Assembly: GCA_934402515.1 (NCBI GenBank)
Contig: CAKRTZ010000002.1
Span: forward strand, 1 to 64,000
Origin: an uncultured Lachnospiraceae bacterium
GTDB lineage: Bacteria; Bacillota; Clostridia; Lachnospirales; Lachnospiraceae
Reading direction: 5' to 3'
Length of the DNA: 64,000 nucleotides
Shown: in pieces, positions 16,279-23,127 of the stretch
Layout of the letters: each line of letters begins with the position of its first letter
Numbering within the stretch: the first letter of the stretch is position 1
The notes under the pieces: model-generated
Database searches by the model: none
Told to the model about the DNA's origin: nothing
What the model saw: the letters and a program-made list of their open reading frames with translations, nothing else
Position numbers and translations under genes: made by a program

Positions 16279-17265
16279 ATGAGAAAAAATATAAAACACA
16301 GAATGATTGCCATGGTGCTGGGACTATCCTTACTGCTCAGTCTGGTTCCCGTTTCCACCGCTCAGGCAATCAGCCCCAATCCCTATGATTACTGTAATGT
16401 CATCTGGGAAAAATACGGATATCTGGAAGCCACACAGACTGTGAACGTCCGTGAAATGCCCACTTCCAAATCCGCGAAGCTTGGAACCCTGCAGGCACGT
16501 GATGTCATTCAGGTCACCGGTCAGACTGACACCGACTGGTTTCGAATCACCTATCAGGGCAGAGTTGCCTATGTATATGGTTACTATTTCACCCGTACAG
16601 CAGGTACGAATATCCGTGCCCAATATATGGAAGACGGATATACCGGCATGCCCGGTGCTGTTCTGATGGACTATCATACTTCCACCGGCGTACGCCAGTT
16701 TAATGCCTACCTGGTACAGACAACTCCCAGAGGTGTGGCACTTTACGGTCCTACCGCCGACAGTGAATCCACTGCAGATAACTGGGGAAGCAATACCTAC
16801 TCTCCCATTTTCGTAAAAATTATTGATAACAGTGCCATCACCAACCAGACTGATGACCTCACTAAATTTGTGGCAGTGACGGAATCCTATATCAATTATT
16901 TAAAGGAATATTATGTTGATACAAAGACCGCCATCAATTCCGAGCAGGCAACGATTTATTATAATTGTCTCATGAATTCTCTGGGATTAAATGCCTATCA
17001 GGTATATGTATCACCGGAATACTGTCAGAATTCCAATGAGCCCCATATCTACTCCCATGTGGTAGTAAGCGGTGTTGACTTCTACTGTGATCCCCTTTGG
17101 ATCGCTCAGGGACGCCGGAGAGATTTATATCTGTACGCCACCTATGCCAATATCGTATTGAATGACAGCCACTACAGCTGTGACATCTGGGGCGGTGGAC
17201 TGGATTATCTGTATGCCCATCAGTATTCCTATCAGATGCTGCAGGAAAAACCGAAAACGAAATAA
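16279..17265 (+). CDS. Secreted SH3b-domain protein with transglutaminase-like C-terminus
   Basis: A 328-residue exported protein with a cleavable signal peptide (about residues 1-28, ending AQA). Residues ~45-100 form a bacterial SH3 domain (TVNVREMPTSKSAKLGTLQ), which usually binds cell-wall peptides. The C-terminal part resembles a transglutaminase/protease core (YYNCLMNSLGLNAYQVYV, HIYSHVVV, YCDPLW) with the His and Asp positions kept, but the expected catalytic Cys position appears as Ser-Glu-Gln. It may therefore be a non-catalytic wall-binding module. The ATG at 16279 is chosen for its GAAGGAG site. It is followed by a strong terminator and is monocistronic. Confidence 0.75.
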   Translation: MRKNIKHRMIAMVLGLSLLLSLVPVSTAQAISPNPYDYCNVIWEKYGYLEATQTVNVREMPTSKSAKLGTLQARDVIQVTGQTDTDWFRITYQGRVAYVYGYYFTRTAGTNIRAQYMEDGYTGMPGAVLMDYHTSTGVRQFNAYLVQTTPRGVALYGPTADSESTADNWGSNTYSPIFVKIIDNSAITNQTDDLTKFVAVTESYINYLKEYYVDTKTAINSEQATIYYNCLMNSLGLNAYQVYVSPEYCQNSNEPHIYSHVVVSGVDFYCDPLWIAQGRRRDLYLYATYANIVLNDSHYSCDIWGGGLDYLYAHQYSYQMLQEKPKTK

Positions 17266-17290
17266 ACCGGCTACTTCATCCTATGCAAAA

Positions 17291-17324
17291 GGAGCGCTGA
17301 CTATTCGTCAACGCTCCTCTTTAT
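17291..17324 (+). terminator. Intrinsic terminator between convergent genes
   Basis: GGAGCG-c-TGAC pairs with GTCA-a-CGCTCC (17291-17317), followed by a T-rich tail; it separates the SH3 protein gene from DUF1836. Confidence 0.75.
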
Positions 17325-17331
17325 TCTCCGG

Positions 17332-17982
17332 TTATTTTTTCTCTTTGTTTTTGCTTTCTTTTTTAGATTCTCTGGTCTGACCCGGAAAGGGTGTCTGTGC
17401 CAGTTGATCAATCAATTTTTCAATCAATAGTTTCTTTACATAGACATCAAAGCTTAATTCACAAATAAAGGAAAACAGCTTCAGGAAATCCTTGCTGTCC
17501 TCCGGAGCATCCTCAAAAGTCTTCTCCGAAGTCTCATACTTCTGGATCATGTCCTGTTTCAAAGCTTCCACCTGGCTCTTTTCCATACTGAAAACTTCAT
17601 TATAGATCGTCTGAAGATTAAAACCTTCCTCTGCAGAGAAAAACTTGTCCGTAATGGGCTTTAATAATACCTGAATGTCTCCCATGGACATGATTCCCTT
17701 GTAATAGTAAATAAAAATCAAAACAAGAATATGCTCTTTTGTATATTTCTTTTTTACCGGTGGAGGCAGTAAATTGTTCTTCGCATAATTGTTAATCATG
17801 GTCTTCGTCAGAATTTTATCCTCACCGGGATTCCGTGTGGTACTGCGCAGCCGCTCATCGATAAACGTTGTCACCTGATCCATGTACAAATCAATATTCG
17901 GAATCTCGTCCGGACGGATATAGCTGATCCGTTCCAGGCTGGCACATATGCTGTTGATCAGATTTTCTGTCTCAATTGTCAT
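17332..17982 (-). CDS. DUF1836 domain protein
   Basis: A 216-residue soluble protein matching the DUF1836 family (DKILTKTMINNYAKNNLLPPP and KKKYTKEHILVLIFIYYYK), in which an N-terminal MerR-like helix-turn-helix has been proposed. The C-terminus is highly charged with Lys and Glu. The start at 17982 overlaps the stop of the yerC-like gene by 11 bases and follows GGGTGAGAAG, indicating translational coupling. The pairing with another small DNA-binding protein suggests a regulatory role; no target is known. Confidence 0.8.
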   Translation of the reverse strand: MTIETENLINSICASLERISYIRPDEIPNIDLYMDQVTTFIDERLRSTTRNPGEDKILTKTMINNYAKNNLLPPPVKKKYTKEHILVLIFIYYYKGIMSMGDIQVLLKPITDKFFSAEEGFNLQTIYNEVFSMEKSQVEALKQDMIQKYETSEKTFEDAPEDSKDFLKLFSFICELSFDVYVKKLLIEKLIDQLAQTPFPGQTRESKKESKNKEKK

Positions 17983-18271
17983 TCTTCTCACCCATTCGTT
18001 CAAAAATCATTTCATAGCCATCATCCCCATAGTTGAGGGACCGATTTACCCTGCTGATCGTTGCTGTGGATGCACCTGTTTTCTCTGCGATTTCCAGATA
18101 GGTGCAATGATCTCGAAGCATGGAAGCCACTTCAAATCTCTGGGATAAAGAAAGAAGTTCATTTACCGTACATAAGTCTTCAAAAAAGTGATAGCACTCT
18201 TCTTTGGTCTTTAAACACAAAATCCCGTCAAACAAGTGATCCACTTCCTCGGTTCTGATCTTTTTATTCAT
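17972..18271 (-). CDS. yerC: YerC/YecD family TrpR-related protein
   Basis: A 99-residue helical DNA-binding protein. The TrpR-like repressor fold shows the segment LCTVNELLSLSQRFEVASMLRD followed by the helix-turn-helix YLEIAEKTGASTATISRVNRSLNYG, diagnostic of the YerC/YecD family. Unlike TrpR it is not known to bind tryptophan. It is the first gene of a two-gene operon with DUF1836. The true ligand and operator are unknown. Confidence 0.9.
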   Translation of the reverse strand: MNKKIRTEEVDHLFDGILCLKTKEECYHFFEDLCTVNELLSLSQRFEVASMLRDHCTYLEIAEKTGASTATISRVNRSLNYGDDGYEMIFERMGEKNDN

Positions 18272-18369
18272 GCTTTTCCTCCGCGATGCTTTTTCACTGT
18301 AAAACTTTACTGATTTACTATAATACTATAACATTTTAGCACACGAAAGTAATAAAGTAAAGTTTCACC

Positions 18370-19146
18370 TTAGCCTGCAATATCCACCACAATAGCCGGA
18401 TCGATATACTGTCCGTCCAGTGTAATCTGGAAACCGATAATATTATTGTTGGCTCCTACGACAAAAAGAACCGTTCCTCTGGTCACGTTATCTCCCACTG
18501 CTACTTTGGCAGCTCCGGCATTCCGATAATAGCTGACATACCCATTCCCATGATCGATTTCCACAACCTTCCCATACAGAGGGTCTTCCTCCACAGCCGT
18601 CACCGTACCGGACCCTGCGGCAATCACTGAACTACCAGAGTTAATATCTGTCACGGTAAAAATCATAATCGGCTTGTCACTTGCCAGCTGCTCTACTTCC
18701 TGTCCTTCTTCCGCATTGGCAGCTTCCTGTTGTTTTGCATCAATCTGCGACTGTGTTACCTCCAGCATAGAAACCTTTCCGGTGACCGGAAATTCCGTCG
18801 GCATGCTGAGTTTGGCCACTTCCTCCTGACGTTCCTCTTCCGTCTGGGCCTGAAGGTTGACTGTGCTGCTCAGTACCTGAACCGAGGCCTGCAATTCTTC
18901 ATTCTCCACAACCAGTGCCTGATTCGTGGTGGTCAGTTCTTCAATCTGTGCCTGTTTTGCTGACACATCCTCCTGCAATCTGTGAATCATATCATAGATC
19001 GTAATACCCGGTAAAAATACCAGGCAGAATAAGACCACGAGTAACAAGGTAAGTACCCTTTTATTATCTATCTTTTCCCAGATTTCCGCCCATAATTCCT
19101 TATTAAAAATCTGTGCAAATGTCTCCTTGATCTGATTATGTTTCAT
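18370..19146 (-). CDS. Membrane-anchored LytM/M23-like protein lacking catalytic residues
   Basis: A 258-residue protein: one N-terminal transmembrane helix (about residues 31-52), a coiled coil (about 55-110, rich in Glu and Gln), and a C-terminal M23/LytM-like fold with EIDHGNGYVSYYRN and VAVGDNVTRGTVLFVVG. Active M23 peptidases need an HxxxD and a final HxH; here the HxxxD segment is absent and the HxH position reads GFQIT. It is probably a non-hydrolytic activator of cell-wall amidases, like EnvC or SpoIIQ-type proteins, which is inference from family behaviour. It lies divergent from the cold-shock gene. Confidence 0.82.
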   Translation of the reverse strand: MKHNQIKETFAQIFNKELWAEIWEKIDNKRVLTLLLVVLFCLVFLPGITIYDMIHRLQEDVSAKQAQIEELTTTNQALVVENEELQASVQVLSSTVNLQAQTEEERQEEVAKLSMPTEFPVTGKVSMLEVTQSQIDAKQQEAANAEEGQEVEQLASDKPIMIFTVTDINSGSSVIAAGSGTVTAVEEDPLYGKVVEIDHGNGYVSYYRNAGAAKVAVGDNVTRGTVLFVVGANNNIIGFQITLDGQYIDPAIVVDIAG

Positions 19147-19328
19147 CAGTCAGTCCACCTCCGTACAATTTATACAAAATCAGTGTATCACAGTTACCAC
19201 TTTTTGTAAAAATTTTTTTGGCGTTTCCTGCAATTCCCTTTACTTTTGAAAGCCTGTGTGCTAGTATAAAACTGTTATGGCGCATAAGCCCATAATTACA
19301 TTTTTTATTTTTTTTGGAGGTATCTATA

Positions 19329-19529
19329 ATGAACAAAGGTACAGTAAAGTGGTTTAACAACCAAAAAGGTTACGGCTTCATCTCCGATGAGCAGGGAAAT
19401 GATGTATTCGTACACTATTCCGGACTTAACATGGAAGGTTTCAAATCCCTCGAGGAAGGCGCTGCAGTTGAGTACGATGTAGTTAACGGAGAAAAAGGAC
19501 CTCAGGCCGTAAACGTAACCAAGTTATAA
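19329..19529 (+). CDS. csp: Cold-shock protein, CspA family
   Basis: A 66-residue single cold-shock domain, MNKGTVKWFNNQKGYGFI with RNP1 (KGYGFI) and RNP2 (VFVHYS). It binds single-stranded RNA and DNA and melts RNA structure. The ATG at 19329 is preferred over an upstream in-frame start because TTTGGAGG precedes it and MNKGTVKWF is the family N-terminus. A TATAAA at 19265-19270 would give a leader of about 50 bases. A bidirectional terminator follows at 19634. Confidence 0.95.
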   Translation: MNKGTVKWFNNQKGYGFISDEQGNDVFVHYSGLNMEGFKSLEEGAAVEYDVVNGEKGPQAVNVTKL

Positions 19530-19633
19530 TTTCTTTTATAACGCATTAATCAGTATCACGATGTACCTTTTATTAAATTAAAATATATAAGTTTTATGTT
19601 TATGGAAGTTTGCATTGTCAGTACCGGATTAAT

Positions 19634-19666
19634 AAAGAGCCATGGCTTATTGCCGTGGCTCTTTTT
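19634..19666. terminator. Bidirectional intrinsic terminator between csp and hisA
   Basis: AAAGAGCCA-t-GGC pairs with GCC-g-TGGCTCTTT, with T-runs on both sides. It overlaps the last codons of the convergent hisA-like gene. Confidence 0.8.
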
Positions 19667-20456
19667 CTGATCCGTTTTCTTCACTCTTTACAAGCTCCAG
19701 CACCTTGTCAAAATTCAGATTTCCTCCGAACAGATCCAGCGCACTTCCGATGGTGACATTAATTTTCCCATGCCCCAGACGTTTCAAAAGTTCAAGATCT
19801 TCGTAAGTGTGTACACCGCCCGCATAGGTAATGGGTTTCTTTCTCCATTCTCCTAACATCTGTGCCAGATTGGTTTCAATCCCTGACGCCTTTCCCTCCA
19901 CATCTACGGCATGAATCAAAAATTCATCACAGCTGTCTGCCAGTTCCTCCATGGTCCGGACATTAAGCTGCACCCGGGTATAATTCTGCCAGCGATCGGT
20001 GACAATATAGTAATCTCCATTCTTTTTCCGACAGCTTAAATCCAGTACGATATGTTCTCTCCCCACCCGTTCCGCAAGTTTCTTCAGATTATCACGATGA
20101 AATTCGCCATCACGAAATACATAGGAGGTCACGATCACATGACTGGCGCCCGCTTTCAAAAAGTCTTCCGCATTATCTGCGGTGATGCCGCCTCCGATCT
20201 GAAGTCCTCCGGGAAAACTGCGCAGGGCATCCAGAGCCTGTTTCTTTGTTGCCTCATAATAGGGACTGTCAGAAGCATTCAGCAAAATGACATGTCCTCC
20301 GCGACATCCCTTTTTTTCATAGAATTTTGCAAAAAAGGAAGCGTCCTGTTCGCTGACAAAATTTTCCTCTGCCTGATCCCCTTCATCCAGGAGTGAACCT
20401 CCTACAATTTGTTTTACTTTTCCGTTGTGAATATCAATGCATGGTCTAAATTCCAT
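19647..20456 (-). CDS. hisA: HisA isomerase of the eukaryotic (HIS6) type
   Basis: A 269-residue TIM-barrel enzyme expected to isomerise ProFAR to PRFAR in histidine synthesis. It starts MEFRPCIDIHNGKVKQIVGG, with GGLQIGGGITADNAEDFL and ITYAGGVHTYEDLELL phosphate-binding segments. The long insertions and the VLDLSCRKKNGDYYIVTDRWQ region match the eukaryotic HIS6-type branch rather than the short bacterial HisA. No other his gene is nearby, so it is either a stand-alone biosynthetic gene or a specialised paralog. It lies convergent with csp. Confidence 0.85.
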   Translation of the reverse strand: MEFRPCIDIHNGKVKQIVGGSLLDEGDQAEENFVSEQDASFFAKFYEKKGCRGGHVILLNASDSPYYEATKKQALDALRSFPGGLQIGGGITADNAEDFLKAGASHVIVTSYVFRDGEFHRDNLKKLAERVGREHIVLDLSCRKKNGDYYIVTDRWQNYTRVQLNVRTMEELADSCDEFLIHAVDVEGKASGIETNLAQMLGEWRKKPITYAGGVHTYEDLELLKRLGHGKINVTIGSALDLFGGNLNFDKVLELVKSEENGSEKEPRQ

Positions 20457-20612
20457 AAATTTTCAATCCTTTTTCCTTCTTTTCCAATCACAAACATTTT
20501 ACCCGACTTTCAGAAAAGAAACAACCGGAACGCATAAAAACTCTTTTCCGCATCATACTAACACTGAACGAAGCGTTTCAGAACGTTCAATAAAAATGGA
20601 GGTAATGTAAAG

Positions 20613-21077
20613 ATGAGAAAAGCAAAAAAGCTGGTGTTCCTGTCTCTTATGGTCTTTATGCTGTCCAGTTTAAGTGCCTGTGGTACTGACAACAAAAAAC
20701 CTGATGATATGGCACAAAACCAAACTCAGAACGGCGCCGGTAACGGTGCCGGCAATACCACTGAGAATAATACCAACACTGACAACGGGATGATTGGTGA
20801 CAATGCTGCCGGCAACGCAGGAAACACTACGGAAAACGGAAACAATACCGTTACCGGTAATGGAAATAATGCCGGTGTCAGTGGAAATGCAGCCAATACC
20901 AATAACAATATGAACGGCACCGGAGACAGTGTGGTCGGCGATGTCATCAATGATGTGACAACCGGTGTGGAGGACATGGTTGATGATGCTGCAGATGGTG
21001 CTCGTAATATCACCAACGATGTCACAGGCAACAATACTACAACAAGAAGAAACACCACCGGCACAAGAGTTCAATAG
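20613..21077 (+). CDS. Asn/Gly/Thr-rich low-complexity lipoprotein
   Basis: A 154-residue predicted lipoprotein. The signal peptide (KKLVFLSLMVFMLSSLSAC) ends in the lipobox LSAC at Cys 23. Residues 30-110 are an irregular low-complexity tract of Asn, Gly and Thr (for example NGAGNGAGNTTENN), and the C-terminus contains DVTTGVEDMVDDAADGARN and a basic TTRRNTTGTR tail. Nothing indicates enzyme activity; it may be a surface or spore-associated spacer. GGAGGTAATGTAAAG provides the ribosome site, and a strong terminator follows immediately. Large antisense ORFs here are artefacts of the skewed composition. Confidence 0.75.
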   Translation: MRKAKKLVFLSLMVFMLSSLSACGTDNKKPDDMAQNQTQNGAGNGAGNTTENNTNTDNGMIGDNAAGNAGNTTENGNNTVTGNGNNAGVSGNAANTNNNMNGTGDSVVGDVINDVTTGVEDMVDDAADGARNITNDVTGNNTTTRRNTTGTRVQ

Positions 21078-21080
21078 AGC

Positions 21081-21111
21081 AAAAGAGACTTCCAGCCAGG
21101 AAGTCTCTTTT
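21081..21111. terminator. Bidirectional terminator between the lipoprotein and dapB
   Basis: A perfect 13-bp stem (AAAAGAGACTTCC with its complement, 21081-21093 and 21099-21111) with a 5-base loop and T-runs on both sides. Confidence 0.85.
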
Positions 21112-21126
21112 CTCTATCCTTTATAT

Positions 21127-21894
21127 TTACTTTCCGGAAGCCGCTATCACATCTGCCATGTCGTACATTCCTGCCGGCTGATCTTTCAGAAATCTTGCCG
21201 CCTGAATGGCCCCCTTGGCAAATACCGCTCTGGAATATGCTCTGTGGGAAAAGGTGATCACCTCATCTGCACCGGCAAAAATCACATCGTGATCTCCCAC
21301 AATGGTACCGCCACGCACAGCACTGATACCAATTTCCTTTGCATCACGTTTTTTACGCACCTGACTTCTATCATAAACATATTCGTAGCTGTTGTCGAAC
21401 TCTTCATTGATGGAATCCGCCAGTGCAATGGCAGTTCCACTGGGAGCATCCAGCTTCTGGTTGTGATGTTTCTCCACAATCTCAATATCAAACCCTGCAG
21501 GTGCCAATACAGCTGCCGCCTCTTTCAGAAGCTTTAACAGTGTGTTAATTCCCAAAGACATGTTGGCAGATTTTAAGATTGCCACCTGCTTGGATGTCTC
21601 CTGCACATTTTCCAACTGTTCCTTGGAAAGTCCTGTAGAACAAAGCACACAGGGAGTATTCGTTCCTGCACACCATTCTAACAATCCATCCACTGCAGAC
21701 GCATTGGAGAAATCAATCACCACATCCGCATCCTCTTTTACTTCATTGATGGAAGCGTATACCGGATAGGTATTGGGTACTCCATCATAAGTATCCACTC
21801 CGGCTACCAGTTCCATATCCTCCTCCTGGCTGATCAAGTCCGTGATGAAACGCCCCATCTTTCCGTTACAGCCATGCATAATTACTTTTGTCAT
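21127..21894 (-). CDS. dapB: 4-hydroxy-tetrahydrodipicolinate reductase
   Basis: A 255-residue NAD(P)H-dependent reductase of the diaminopimelate/lysine pathway, converting the DapA product to tetrahydrodipicolinate. The dinucleotide loop MHGCNGKMGRFI is at the N-terminus, EKHHNQKLDAPSGTA is the catalytic/substrate segment (His-His and Lys-x-Asp-x-Pro-Ser-Gly-Thr). Length is normal. Its start overlaps the stop of dapA in ATGA, so the two are translationally coupled and share the upstream lysine riboswitch. Confidence 0.95.
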   Translation of the reverse strand: MTKVIMHGCNGKMGRFITDLISQEEDMELVAGVDTYDGVPNTYPVYASINEVKEDADVVIDFSNASAVDGLLEWCAGTNTPCVLCSTGLSKEQLENVQETSKQVAILKSANMSLGINTLLKLLKEAAAVLAPAGFDIEIVEKHHNQKLDAPSGTAIALADSINEEFDNSYEYVYDRSQVRKKRDAKEIGISAVRGGTIVGDHDVIFAGADEVITFSHRAYSRAVFAKGAIQAARFLKDQPAGMYDMADVIAASGK

Positions 21895-22778
21895 GCTAAT
21901 ACCCCATACTCTTTCATCGCCTTTTTCAATACCTCTACATGAGCGGGTTCCATCTCAGTCAGCGGCAGACGAAGCGGACCGGATTCAAATCCCATCAGTG
22001 ACATTGCTTTCTTAACAGGAATCGGATTCACCTCACAGAAGAGAGCATCAATCAGATCCAATGCCTCCAGCTGCATCTTGCAGCTTCCCTGTACATCCCC
22101 CTGGAAAAATTTCTCACAAATCTCATGAGTCTGTCTGGGTGCTACGTTGGACAATACGGAAATAACACCTTTTCCGCCTAAAGATAAAATCGGAACAATC
22201 TGATCATCATTCCCGGAGTAAATATCAATACAGCCATCTGCCAGATGTGCCAATTTTGCAATCTGGGAAATATTCCCGCTGGCTTCTTTGATGGCTACAA
22301 TATTTTTCACGTCTTTGGCCAGGCGTACCGCAGTTTCCGGCAGAATATTACAACCGGTACGGCTGGGAACATTGTAAAGGATCACCGGGATCTTGATGGC
22401 ATCTGCGGTCTGTTTAAAATGCTGGTATAATCCGTTCTGCGTTGCTTTATTATAATAGGGAGTTACCAGTAAAACGGCATCTGCACCATATTTTTCTGCT
22501 TCCGTAGACAGATAGATTGCTGTCTCAGTGCTGTTGGAGCCGGTTCCTGCGATAACCGGTACACGGTGAGCTACCTTTTCAATACAGAAGCGAACCACAT
22601 CCAGATGTTCCTCATGGGAAAGAGTAGATGCCTCGCCTGTGGTTCCGCACACAACAATGGCATCCGTTCCGTTCTGGATCTGGAACTCGATCATTTCTGC
22701 GAATTTGTCATAATTTACTTCTCCATTTGCATACATGGGTGTAACGATGGCGACAGCTGCGCCTGTAAAAATAGACAT
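21891..22778 (-). CDS. dapA: 4-hydroxy-tetrahydrodipicolinate synthase
   Basis: A 295-residue class I aldolase condensing pyruvate with aspartate semialdehyde, the first committed step to diaminopimelate and lysine. Visible: AVAIVTPM, CGTTGEASTLS, the YNVPSRTG tyrosine segment and the Schiff-base lysine in VAIKEASGN. The ATG at 22778 is the real start: an in-frame upstream extension only translates the repeat element. An AGGAGG lies 6 bases away and belongs to the repeat element 22785-22839. Expression is controlled by an upstream lysine riboswitch and intrinsic terminator. Confidence 0.96.
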   Translation of the reverse strand: MSIFTGAAVAIVTPMYANGEVNYDKFAEMIEFQIQNGTDAIVVCGTTGEASTLSHEEHLDVVRFCIEKVAHRVPVIAGTGSNSTETAIYLSTEAEKYGADAVLLVTPYYNKATQNGLYQHFKQTADAIKIPVILYNVPSRTGCNILPETAVRLAKDVKNIVAIKEASGNISQIAKLAHLADGCIDIYSGNDDQIVPILSLGGKGVISVLSNVAPRQTHEICEKFFQGDVQGSCKMQLEALDLIDALFCEVNPIPVKKAMSLMGFESGPLRLPLTEMEPAHVEVLKKAMKEYGVLA

Positions 22779-22784
22779 GTCAAT

Positions 22785-22839
22785 CCTCCTTGTTTTCCGA
22801 AGGAAAATGCGAGCCTCTGCGAGCAGAGGATTTTCCTCC
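22785..22839 (-). repeat. Shine-Dalgarno-bracketed hairpin element before dapA
   Basis: Two AGGAGG copies (plus-strand CCTCC at 22785-22789 and 22835-22839) 50 bases apart bracket a small TTTTCC-GAA-GGAAAA hairpin and a CCTCTGC-GA-GCAGAGG hairpin flanked by AAAATGC and GGATTTT. The proximal copy is the dapA ribosome site. Related to 27666-27774 and 34165-34241. Confidence 0.7.
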
Positions 22840-22863
22840 TTGTTTTGCTTACCATTTTGCAAT

Positions 22864-22894
22864 AAAAAAAGCTCATGAAAATATTTTCATGGGC
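22864..22894 (-). terminator. Riboswitch expression-platform terminator of dapAB
   Basis: On the minus strand a long AT-rich stem (GCCCATGAAAA paired with TTTTCATGAGC) followed by seven U, 20 bases after the lysine aptamer. It is the likely off-state attenuator. Confidence 0.85.
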
Positions 22895-22913
22895 CACTAC
22901 AAACTACGATTTC

Positions 22914-23077
22914 GATAGCGCCCCATCTTGCCTAAGATGACAGTCATACATTTCTTAAATGTATGCCCAAGGAAAACTGCACAGAACAGATATCCTTTCG
23001 GCGCTCTCCCCTTTCGCCATCCTTCCTCTGCGTCTGCCGCATCCGGGTGGTTACTGATGAATCACGCAACCTCTATC
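22914..23077 (-). ncRNA. Lysine riboswitch (L box) upstream of dapA
   Basis: The 164-base aptamer on the minus strand is closed by GATAG/CTATC (P1). In order it shows GAGGTTGCG, an AGTAA loop element, GGGGAGAGCGCCGAAAGG, a hairpin ATACATTT/AAATGTAT, then ACTGTCA and GGGGCGC, the conserved core of lysine riboswitches. With the following terminator it should stop dapA-dapB transcription when lysine is abundant. The rest of the 349-base interval between dapA and the hybrid kinase gene contains the terminator and the repeat element; no promoter is assigned with confidence. Confidence 0.9.
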
Positions 23078-23127
23078 AATACAAACCTCAATATAGCACC
23101 CCTTTTTCCTGTTGTCAATGGGGCTGC

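Noticed and set aside
20670..21074. Two long antisense ORFs across the Asn-rich lipoprotein
   Set aside because: They are produced by the skewed base composition of the low-complexity tract; no ribosome site or family match.
22779..22862. N-terminal extension of dapA
   Set aside because: The extension translates the repeat element; the real start has AGGAGG and matches the family length.
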